Source: Nitratireductor alexandrii (GTDB lineage Bacteria > Pseudomonadota > Alphaproteobacteria > Rhizobiales > Rhizobiaceae). Taken from it: 64,000 nt of DNA. Within the stretch, counting starts at the first letter, position 1. The number at the start of each line of letters is the position of its first letter. The position numbers and the translations under genes are program-made. Shown here piece after piece: positions 1 through 6,628 of this stretch. A model generated the notes under the pieces. That model worked only from the letters and a program-made list of their open reading frames with translations, was not told where the DNA came from and made no database searches. The stretch spans positions 71,910 through 135,909 of the forward strand of contig NZ_RBVY01000006.1 in the NCBI RefSeq assembly GCF_004000215.1. The letters are read 5' to 3'.

Positions 1-96
1 ATCGCGGTTTGCCGAAGCGCCAGGGAGTTGGTGTGCGTCGTCTGCATGAGGTCAGGAAATCCAATCGCCTGTAAGTGTTTCTGTTTTTGATTGACC

Positions 97-113
97 GTTT
101 CGATTACTGGAAT
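97..113. promoter_or_regulatory. Weak copy of the IclR-like motif upstream of the regulator
   Basis: GTTTCGATTACTGGAAT matches 12 of 17 positions of the motif at 2413-2429 and lies 68 bases before the preferred IclR start. It could be an autoregulatory site, but the symmetry is poor and a chance match cannot be excluded. Confidence 0.25.
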
Positions 114-180
114 GTATTCACATCTTGGGTCAAGTAAGCGGCACCGTCGCCGGCTTGGCCGACAGCCAACCGAGGTCGAA

Positions 181-993
181 ATGCCGCCATCGAACATGTC
201 CCGGACCGACGGGATCGATCCGCGAACGCAACCCAATCTGAACCTGGCGCGCGGGCTGCTCATCCTGGAGGCGTTCGACAGCGAACATCCCGAATGGGGC
301 GTTCGGGACTTGTCGCGCGCGCTCGACGCCAATCCGACGACGATCCACCGGCTTCTGACCACGCTCGAGAATTTCGGCTATGTCGAACACTCCAGGAACT
401 CGCAGCGTTATCGGCTGAGCGCCAAGGTCATGCGCCTGGCCAGCCGCTATGCGGAACAAAACCCGGTGCAGGACGTGGCGCGCCGCGTGTTCGAGGAATT
501 GTCGGGAGAGTTCGAACACAGTTTCTATCTTGGTGTCCTGAGCAATTTCGAGGTCGTCTACACGGCGGTTGTCGAAGGACGCGGCGCGCTCAAGATCTCC
601 ACCCATGTCGGCGAGCGCATCCCTTTGCACACCACGGCGATCGGCAAGGTGCTGCTGGCCGCGCAGGACGGCGCCTTCTTCGAACGCTTCATCGCCGCTG
701 CGCCGCTGACCCGGCGCACCGACAAGACCAAGACCACGCCCGAGGCGTTGCAGGAAGATATCGAGGAAGTGCGCCGGTCGGGCTTCGCCGTCAGTCTCGG
801 GGAGAATTTCGAAGATATCGGCGCGGTCGGCGTGCCGCTCTACGACGCCCAGGGCGGCGTCGTCGCGGGCCTTTCGCTCGGCTTTCCGCTGCATCTGCTG
901 ACGACCGGCCGCCTCGAGATCACCGCGCTCGTTAAGCTCGCGCAGACGCTGTCGGCGGGAATCACCTACCGGATCGACGGCCGGCTGCCCTGA
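181..993 (+). CDS. IclR family transcriptional regulator
   Basis: Predicted DNA-binding regulator of about 270 residues. The N-terminal winged helix-turn-helix (about residues 20-80, LARGLLILEAFD, then NPTTIHRLLTTLENFGYVE) is followed by the IclR effector-binding domain (STHVGERIPLHTTAIGKVLLA, GFAVSLGENFEDIGAVGVPL), as in full-length family members. The frame is open from a TTG at 91, but I prefer ATG 181, which has AGG five bases upstream; ATG 196 is also possible. IclR proteins bind short inverted repeats and respond to small organic acids or aromatics. The next genes are a convergent M24 peptidase and a divergent F420 operon, and an IclR-like motif recurs in the 2238-2455 gap, so both are plausible targets. 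The effector is unknown. Confidence 0.9.
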   Translation: MPPSNMSRTDGIDPRTQPNLNLARGLLILEAFDSEHPEWGVRDLSRALDANPTTIHRLLTTLENFGYVEHSRNSQRYRLSAKVMRLASRYAEQNPVQDVARRVFEELSGEFEHSFYLGVLSNFEVVYTAVVEGRGALKISTHVGERIPLHTTAIGKVLLAAQDGAFFERFIAAAPLTRRTDKTKTTPEALQEDIEEVRRSGFAVSLGENFEDIGAVGVPLYDAQGGVVAGLSLGFPLHLLTTGRLEITALVKLAQTLSAGITYRIDGRLP

Positions 994-1028
994 CGACAGG
1001 AAATCACCGCGAGACTTGATGGCGGCGT

Positions 1029-2237
1029 TCACGGCGCCACCACCATCAATTCACGGGTCAACCCGGTCAAAAGCGTGTTCTCGCCGCCCTCGCCCAGCAC
1101 GAAGGGATCCTCGACATGGATGCCGCCGGTGCCGAACTCGTAGTAGGGCGTCTCGACATTCAGCACCATGCCGGCTTCCAGCACGAGATCGTTGCCGGGC
1201 GTGAGGACCGGCTTTTCATAGATCTCCGCACCGATGCCGTGCCCGACATGGTGACGCCGATAATGCGGAATGCCCGCCTGCCGGACGCCGTCGACCATCA
1301 GGTCGAAAAGCGCGCCGGCGGTCATGCCGGGGCGGGCCGACTCAATCGCCACATCCTCGCCGTGCTTGAGCGCGGCATAATAGGAGGCCACCCGCGGATC
1401 GGGCTCGCCGAAGGAAACGTTGCGCGCGATATCGGACCAGTAGCCGTCGCGCGTACAAGCGACGTCGAACCAGATCGTGTCGCCCTTGCGCAACCGAGTC
1501 AGGTCGGGCAGCACCTGCCCGCCGACGCCGTTGCGTCCGAACCGGATCATGGTCAGTTGCGGGGTCGCCTCCTGCGAGGCGATCGCCCGGTTGAACTCGA
1601 GCATCATCTCGCGTTCTGTCACGCCCTCCTCGAGCACCGCTGCAACCGCACGGATCGCCTGCTCGGTGGCCGCCGCGGCGCGGCGCAGGCGGCGGACCTC
1701 CTCCGCCGTCTTGACCCGGCGGGTCCAGGACAGAAGGTCGGAAGCGTTTGAAAACCGCGCCTCCGGCAACAAGCGCCGGAGTTCCTCGCCGATGCCGGGC
1801 TTCATGCCGTCCTCGTCGAGACCGATATGCGCGCGCGCAAGGCCGGCCGCCTCCAGCGCGGAGGCCAAAGCAGCCGCCGGTGCACCCGAAGACGCAAGCT
1901 CGACCGACGCCGCCTTGAGCCGCGTCTCCGCCTCCGTCAACTGCAGCGGCCCGTCGTCCCGCATTTCGCGATAAAAGGTGCCGAAGGTCGCCGCGACCTC
2001 GACCCCGCTGAAGGAATCGAGCACCTGATCAACCTCGCCGACGCTCGAAACGAGCTTCGCGCCGCCGGTCGCGCCGGCGGTCACGAAGGCGAAGCAATTG
2101 CCGAAATAAGGATGGATCTTCAGGGAGACGCTGCCGATCCCCGTGAAGTAGCGGACGTTCTCGAACGTGGCAGCGACAACCGCGTCGACTTTGTTTTCCG
2201 CCAGAGCGCGGTCCAGACGTTCGCGGTTCAACAGCAT
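1029..2237 (-). CDS. M24 family metallopeptidase (Xaa-Pro peptidase/creatinase-like)
   Basis: Pita-bread-fold metallohydrolase of about 402 residues: N-terminal creatinase domain (about 1-140) and C-terminal M24 domain (about 175-400). All five metal ligands are visible: Asp in WFDV, Asp in YWSDIAR, His in HHVGHGIG, Glu in NVETPYYE and Glu in GGIHVEDPF. A dinuclear metal site cleaving Xaa-Pro dipeptides or a creatinine-like C-N bond is therefore expected; the true substrate cannot be read from sequence. I chose ATG 2237 because GGAG lies nine bases upstream; an upstream in-frame start at 2282 lacks that. It is divergent from the F420 operon and convergent with the IclR gene, so shared control is plausible. 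Confidence 0.88.
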   Translation of the reverse strand: MLLNRERLDRALAENKVDAVVAATFENVRYFTGIGSVSLKIHPYFGNCFAFVTAGATGGAKLVSSVGEVDQVLDSFSGVEVAATFGTFYREMRDDGPLQLTEAETRLKAASVELASSGAPAAALASALEAAGLARAHIGLDEDGMKPGIGEELRRLLPEARFSNASDLLSWTRRVKTAEEVRRLRRAAAATEQAIRAVAAVLEEGVTEREMMLEFNRAIASQEATPQLTMIRFGRNGVGGQVLPDLTRLRKGDTIWFDVACTRDGYWSDIARNVSFGEPDPRVASYYAALKHGEDVAIESARPGMTAGALFDLMVDGVRQAGIPHYRRHHVGHGIGAEIYEKPVLTPGNDLVLEAGMVLNVETPYYEFGTGGIHVEDPFVLGEGGENTLLTGLTRELMVVAP

Positions 2238-2260
2238 GCATTTTCTCCAACCGATCGAGC

Positions 2261-2277
2261 GTACCGATTTTCGGAAC
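2261..2277. promoter_or_regulatory. Candidate IclR-type operator, copy near the peptidase gene
   Basis: GTACCGATTTTCGGAAC is a near-perfect inverted repeat (CCGA-TTT-TCGG core) 24-40 bases upstream of the M24 peptidase start. A related 17-mer stands at 2413-2429 close to the oxidoreductase gene. TTCCG/CGGAA half sites are typical of IclR family operators; assignment to the neighbouring IclR gene is inference. Confidence 0.45.
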
Positions 2278-2371
2278 GCCATTTCGATATTTTTAGGTTA
2301 GAGGACGCTATCCTGACATGTCAACATCTGTTATCACGAACTTCAGTTTTGCAAAATTGACCTACACAAGC

Positions 2372-2400
2372 TTGACAAAGGAAATTCCGCACCTGATGAT
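2372..2400 (+). promoter_or_regulatory. Candidate sigma70-type promoter of the F420 operon
   Basis: TTGACA at 2372-2377 is a consensus -35 box, followed after 17 bases by GATGAT at 2395-2400 (four of six -10 positions). It lies about 56 bases before the first gene. The gap 2238-2455 is visibly AT-richer than the flanking genes, as expected for a divergent promoter region. A perfect TTTTGCAAAA palindrome at 2347-2356 lies just upstream. Confidence 0.45.
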
Positions 2401-2412
2401 TTTCGCAACAAC

Positions 2413-2429
2413 GTTCCGATTATCGAATT
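2413..2429. promoter_or_regulatory. Candidate IclR-type operator, copy near the F420 operon
   Basis: GTTCCGATTATCGAATT shares GT.CCGATT.TCG.A with the dyad at 2261-2277. It sits just downstream of the proposed -10 box, a position suited to repression. A more distant CGGAA at 2435-2439 pairs with the TTCCG half. Confidence 0.4.
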
Positions 2430-2455
2430 ATCTGCGGAAATAAGGAAGCGAAGCC

Positions 2456-3460
2456 ATGAAAGTAAGCGTAGGCCTGCCGACCGGCATGGAAGGCATGATG
2501 TACCCGGTGCCGTTTGCCGGAGTTCATGACCTGGTGGACATGGCCAAGCGGGCAGAAGCCTTGGGCTACGATTCCGTGTGGGGCAACGACCACATGACGA
2601 CCCAGCAATATGTCCGCGAGGAATTTTCCCAGGCCCCCAATTTCTGGGAGATCCTGTCGACCTACGCCTATATCGCCGCCGAAACGACGTCGCTGCGGTT
2701 GGGCACCGGCATGCTGGTCCTGCCGATGCGGCGCGACATCGTGGTGGCGGCCAAGCAGATCGCCACGATCGATCATCTAAGCCGCGGCCGGCTGGAAATC
2801 GGGATCGGCATCGGCGCCTACCGCGAGGAGTTCGAGGCGCTGCATCCCGGCTGGAAGGTTCATCGCGGCCGTATGGTCGAGGAGGCGTTCCAGGCGCTCG
2901 ATCTTCTCTACAACCAGCGCTCCGCCAGTTTCAACGGCGAGTTCTACAAGTTCAACGACATCGAGATGTACCCCAAGACGTTCCAGCCCGTCCTGCCGAC
3001 CTATGTCGGCGGCAACAACGTCAACGCCCTGCAGCGCACGGTCGACTACGCGACCGGCTGGCTGCCGGCCTGTCTGGAGGTCGAGAAGCTGCGCCAGAAC
3101 GTCGAGAAACTCCACGCCCTGGCCGAACAGAAAAACCGCGACCCCAAGCAGATCGAGGTGGCGCCGCAATATGTCGTCTATGTCGGCCGCACCCGCGAAC
3201 AGGCCGTCGCCCGTTACCAGGAAAGCCAGATGCACAAACATCTGGTCTCACTCTCGCAATCGACGCTGAAGGACCAGGGCGAAGTCCGGCACGAGGACAT
3301 CAACCTGATCGGCACGCCCGAGCAGGTGATCGAGAAGGCGCAGGCGCTCAAGGCGGCCGGCGCAACCCACCTGCTCGGGCTGTACTTCGCCGTCAACACC
3401 CTGCCGGAGCTCTACGACCAGATGGAAATCTTCGCCAAGGAAGTCGTGCCGCACATCTGA
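2456..3460 (+). CDS. LLM class flavin/F420-dependent oxidoreductase
   Basis: Luciferase-like TIM-barrel oxidoreductase of 334 residues. Recognisable parts are the N-terminal strand MKVSVGLPTG, the ALGYDSVWGNDHM segment, LRLGTGMLVLPMRRDIVVAAKQIATIDHLSRGRLEIGIGIGAYREEF and the C-terminal GTPEQVIEKAQALKAAGATHLL. Families with this layout use reduced FMN or coenzyme F420. Being first gene of an operon that makes F420 and carries an F420:NADPH oxidoreductase, F420 is the likelier cofactor, but this is context, not proof. The substrate is unknown. AAGGAAG precedes the ATG. A 42-base gap separates it from the next gene. Confidence 0.88.
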   Translation: MKVSVGLPTGMEGMMYPVPFAGVHDLVDMAKRAEALGYDSVWGNDHMTTQQYVREEFSQAPNFWEILSTYAYIAAETTSLRLGTGMLVLPMRRDIVVAAKQIATIDHLSRGRLEIGIGIGAYREEFEALHPGWKVHRGRMVEEAFQALDLLYNQRSASFNGEFYKFNDIEMYPKTFQPVLPTYVGGNNVNALQRTVDYATGWLPACLEVEKLRQNVEKLHALAEQKNRDPKQIEVAPQYVVYVGRTREQAVARYQESQMHKHLVSLSQSTLKDQGEVRHEDINLIGTPEQVIEKAQALKAAGATHLLGLYFAVNTLPELYDQMEIFAKEVVPHI

Positions 3461-3502
3461 GGCGACCTCCCACTTCCCGCGCAAGGCAAGGACATTCAAG
3501 AC

Positions 3503-4183
3503 ATGAGTGAGATAAAGAACATCGCTATCGTGGGCGGCACCGGCGCGCTGGGCGGCGGGCTGGCCATGGCTTGCGCCCGCGCCGGGCTTGCCGTCTTCAT
3601 CGGGTCGCGCGACGTAGCGCGGGCCGAGGCGGCCGCCGCCGAGATCGCCGAAAACACAGGTGCGAAAGTCGTCGGGCTCGACAATGTCGCTTGCGCGGAG
3701 GCCGGCGAGATCGTGGCCATCACCGTGCCCTCGGCCAACCATGTCAGCACGCTCGAGACCATCGCCGACAAGGTCGCCGGCAAGATCGTGCTCGACACCA
3801 CCGTGCCGCTGGTGCCGCCGAAAGTTGCGCGCGTCCAGATGCCGGCGGAGGGCTGCGCGGCCAACCGGGCAGCCGCCACGCTCGGCCCGCAAGCGCGGCT
3901 GGTAACCGGTTTCCACAGCGTCTCGGCCCAGAAGCTGCGCAAGGGCGAAAAGATCGAAGGCGACGTGTTGCTGTTTTCCGACGATGTGGCTGCCCGCGAG
4001 ACGATCGTGGCGTTGGCGGACCGGATCGGCCTGCGCGGCGTCCATGCCGGGCCGCTCGCCAACTCGGTCGCCGCAGAGGCGCTGACGTCTGTGCTGATCG
4101 GCATCAACAAGCGCTACAACATTCCCGAAGGCGCCGGCATCGTCGTCACCGGAATCCGGGACAAGGCCGCCGAACGGGCGTGA
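3503..4183 (+). CDS. npdG: NADPH-dependent F420 reductase (Fno-like)
   Basis: 226-residue Rossmann protein matching the NADPH-dependent F420 reductase family, which moves hydride between NADPH and coenzyme F420. The N-terminal dinucleotide-binding motif is IAIVGGTGALGGGLAMACA, followed by FIGSRD, whose Arg suits NADP phosphate binding. The middle contains VPLVPPKVARVQMPAEG and TGFHSVSAQKL, both typical of the family. It is about the usual length and lies between an LLM oxidoreductase and cofE. Its stop overlaps the cofE start by one base (TGATG), implying coupled translation. It probably supplies F420H2 to the upstream enzyme, and could run in reverse. Confidence 0.87.
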   Translation: MSEIKNIAIVGGTGALGGGLAMACARAGLAVFIGSRDVARAEAAAAEIAENTGAKVVGLDNVACAEAGEIVAITVPSANHVSTLETIADKVAGKIVLDTTVPLVPPKVARVQMPAEGCAANRAAATLGPQARLVTGFHSVSAQKLRKGEKIEGDVLLFSDDVAARETIVALADRIGLRGVHAGPLANSVAAEALTSVLIGINKRYNIPEGAGIVVTGIRDKAAERA

Positions 4184-4959
4184 TGACCGGGATGGCCCCG
4201 ATCGAGATCCTGAAGCTGGCCGGCCTGCCGATAATCGGGCCGGACAGCGATCTCTGCGCGGAAATCGCGGGTGCGATGGAGCGCAGCGCGATCGCCTTGC
4301 AGGACGGCGACATCGTCGTGGTGGCGCAGAAGATCGTCAGCAAGGCGGAGGGCCGCAAGCGAGCCTTGAGCGACTACGTTCCCTCGCCGGCCGCGCGCGA
4401 CCTCGCCGGCACGGTGAACAAGGATGCCAGACTGGTCGAGGCCGTCCTGTCGGAAAGCCGCGCCGTCATCCGCGCCGTCCCGAACGTGCTGATCGTCGAG
4501 CACAGGCTCGGGCACATCATGGCCAATGCCGGCATCGACCAATCCAATGTCGAAACAGACAGCGCAGACGGCGAGACGATCCTGCTCCTGCCCGAGGATC
4601 CCGACGCCTCCGCCTGCGCGCTGCGCGACCGGCTTCGCCCGCACGGCGTCGAGCGCATCGGCGTGGTCATCTCCGACAGTTTCGGCCGGCCCTGGCGGAT
4701 CGGCACGACGGGCGTTGCGATCGGCGTCGCTGGCGTGCCGGCCGTCATCGACCGGCGCGGCGAAAAAGACATGTTCGGCCGGGTGATGCAGGTGACGGAA
4801 GTCGGCTTCGCCGACGCGGTTGCCGCCGCCGCGTGCCTGGCAATGGGCGAAGGCGCGGAAGCGATCCCGGCCGCGATCGTTCGCGGGCTCGACTGGCACG
4901 CCGGCACGTGCAACGCCAGCGACGGGCTGCGCGATCCGGAAAGGGACCTCTTCCGATGA
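4183..4959 (+). CDS. cofE: Coenzyme F420-0:L-glutamate ligase
   Basis: GTP-dependent ligase that adds gamma-linked glutamates to F420-0. The 258-residue protein carries the family signatures DIVVVAQKIVSKAEGR, HRLGHIMANAGIDQSNVE and ISDSFGRPWRIGTTGVAIG. It is a stand-alone CofE: there is no C-terminal nitroreductase-like domain as in actinobacterial FbiB. The start ATG 4183 overlaps the preceding stop; ATG 4192 is a close alternative. Its stop overlaps cofD by four bases (ATGA). It should act in the cytoplasm after CofD. Confidence 0.93.
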   Translation: MTGMAPIEILKLAGLPIIGPDSDLCAEIAGAMERSAIALQDGDIVVVAQKIVSKAEGRKRALSDYVPSPAARDLAGTVNKDARLVEAVLSESRAVIRAVPNVLIVEHRLGHIMANAGIDQSNVETDSADGETILLLPEDPDASACALRDRLRPHGVERIGVVISDSFGRPWRIGTTGVAIGVAGVPAVIDRRGEKDMFGRVMQVTEVGFADAVAAAACLAMGEGAEAIPAAIVRGLDWHAGTCNASDGLRDPERDLFR

Positions 4960-5933
4960 GCCGCACCGTTTCCTCACCCACTGTCACCGGCCGCGTCGTC
5001 GCGCTGTGCGGTGGCATCGGCGGCGCCAAGCTGGCGCTCGGCCTGTCGCACGTGGTGCCGGCCGACAGGCTGACCATCATCGTCAATACCGGCGACGATT
5101 TCCGCCATTTCGGCCTGCATGTCAGCCCCGACATCGATACCGTCACCTATACGCTCGCAGGCCGCTCCAACCGCGACAACGGCTGGGGCCGCGACGGCGA
5201 GAGCTGGCGTTTCATGGAGGCCGTCAAGGAACTGGGCGGCGAAAGCTGGTTCGCGCTCGGCGACACCGATCTCGCCACCAAGGCCGTGCGTACCCAGCGT
5301 CTGGCACAGGGCGCGCGGCTGACCGAAATCACCGGCGAGATCGCCCGCGCCCTCGGCGTCGGCTGCACGATCCTGCCGGCGACGGACGACGCCGTGGCCA
5401 CGATCATCGACACCGAGGAGGGCGCCCTGCCCTTCCAGCACTACTTCGTCGGCCAGCGCTGGCAGCCACGGATTCGCGGCCTGCGGTTCGAAGGCGCCGA
5501 GCGGGCGCGTCCGACCCGGGAGGCGCTGGCCGCGTTAGGCGCCGAGCCGCTGGCCGCGCTGGTGATCTGCCCGTCCAACCCCTATCTGTCGATCGATCCG
5601 ATGCTGGCCATCCCCGGCCTGCGCGACGCGATCCGCGCCGTCCGCGCACCGGTTGTGGCGGTGTCGCCGCTGGTCGGCGGCAAAGCCGTCAAGGGTCCGC
5701 TTGCCAAGATGATCGGCGAACTCGGTCACGCAGCAGCGCTGCAGACGATCGCCGATCATTATGCCGACTTCCTCGATATCCTGATCGCCGACGAGGCCGA
5801 CAGCGGCGCCGCGGTGACCGGCCCGAAAACCCTGTTCGCGCCAACGCTCATGCATGGCCTCGAGGAGTCCGTCGCGCTGGCCCGCACGGTGCTCGCGGCA
5901 GCCGGCGCCCACGCAGCGGACGCGCAATCATGA
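4956..5933 (+). CDS. cofD: 2-phospho-L-lactate transferase (F420-0 synthesis)
   Basis: CofD/FbiA joins the FO deazaflavin to the activated phospho-acid delivered by CofC. The 325-residue protein has the N-terminal motif VVALCGGIGGAKLALGLS, the NTGDDFRHFGLHVSPDIDTVTY segment, WFALGDTDLATK and the VICPSNPYLSIDPML region, all typical of the family. ATG 4956 overlaps the cofE stop; an open frame further upstream runs inside cofE and was not used. The end overlaps cofC by four bases. Function is well supported; whether the activated acid is 2-phospholactate, phosphoenolpyruvate or 3-phosphoglycerate depends on the partner CofC. Confidence 0.93.
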   Translation: MSRTVSSPTVTGRVVALCGGIGGAKLALGLSHVVPADRLTIIVNTGDDFRHFGLHVSPDIDTVTYTLAGRSNRDNGWGRDGESWRFMEAVKELGGESWFALGDTDLATKAVRTQRLAQGARLTEITGEIARALGVGCTILPATDDAVATIIDTEEGALPFQHYFVGQRWQPRIRGLRFEGAERARPTREALAALGAEPLAALVICPSNPYLSIDPMLAIPGLRDAIRAVRAPVVAVSPLVGGKAVKGPLAKMIGELGHAAALQTIADHYADFLDILIADEADSGAAVTGPKTLFAPTLMHGLEESVALARTVLAAAGAHAADAQS

Positions 5934-6628
5934 GCCGCGGCGCCTGGGCCCTGTTACCCGTCAAGGAGGGCGCGCGGGCGAAGTCCCGGCTCGCCGGCAT
6001 CCTGACGCCGCCGCAGCGCGCCGACCTGCAGCAGGCCATGCTGCTCGACCTGCTCGACGGGCTGCGCGCGTCCCAGCTTCTGTCCGGCATCGCGCTCTGC
6101 GGTCCCGATCCCGCGACGGCGACGCTGGCCGCGCGATCCGGTCACACCTTCATCCATCAGCCCGCCGGCACGGACGGGCTCAACGCCGCCGTCGCCTTCG
6201 CCACCCGCGCCCTGGCGCGCAGCGGCGCGCGAATCGTGGCCGTACTGCCCGCCGACCTGCCGCTCCTGGACGGCGCGGAACTGGATCTCGCCATAACAGC
6301 CGCCGCGCTCTCAGGCGCCTGCGCGGTCGTGCCGGACCGGCGCTGCACCGGCACCAACGGTCTCGTTTTTCCGGCATCGACGCCGCCCGAATTTCGCTTC
6401 GGCCCCGACAGTTTCCGTCGCCATCTCGGCCGCCCCGACGACCGGCGCATACCGCCCAGGCACGGGCTTCGCCTCGCCTCGCTGGCCTGCGACATCGACC
6501 TGCCAGACGACTTTGAGCGGTTGCGCGCCACGCCATCCGGCGACAGAGGCCACCGGTCACGCGCCCTGGCACGCGCCGTGCAACAAAAAAGCCAGGCCCA
6601 AAGCCCGACAAAGGAGATTGCGCAATGA
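5930..6628 (+). CDS. cofC: 2-phospho-L-lactate guanylyltransferase-type enzyme
   Basis: Nucleotidyltransferase-fold protein of 232 residues that would activate a three-carbon phospho-acid with GTP for CofD. The N-terminal ALLPVKEGARAKSRLAGILTPPQR matches the CofC/FbiD substrate loop, VAVLPADLPLLDGAEL is the metal-binding strand, and VVPDRRCTGTNGLVFPAS plus FRFGPDSFRRHL are family hallmarks. It overlaps both neighbours by ATGA. The last 30 or so residues look like a poorly conserved tail. Family members differ in substrate (2-phospholactate in methanogens, phosphoenolpyruvate in actinobacteria, 3-phosphoglycerate in Mycetohabitans); I cannot assign it here. Confidence 0.92.
   Translation: MSRGAWALLPVKEGARAKSRLAGILTPPQRADLQQAMLLDLLDGLRASQLLSGIALCGPDPATATLAARSGHTFIHQPAGTDGLNAAVAFATRALARSGARIVAVLPADLPLLDGAELDLAITAAALSGACAVVPDRRCTGTNGLVFPASTPPEFRFGPDSFRRHLGRPDDRRIPPRHGLRLASLACDIDLPDDFERLRATPSGDRGHRSRALARAVQQKSQAQSPTKEIAQ

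Noticed and set aside
2783-3510. Extended + strand frame overlapping the LLM gene and running into the Fno gene
   Set aside because: An alternative frame of the same strand with Arg/Pro-rich product; the LLM frame carries all family motifs.
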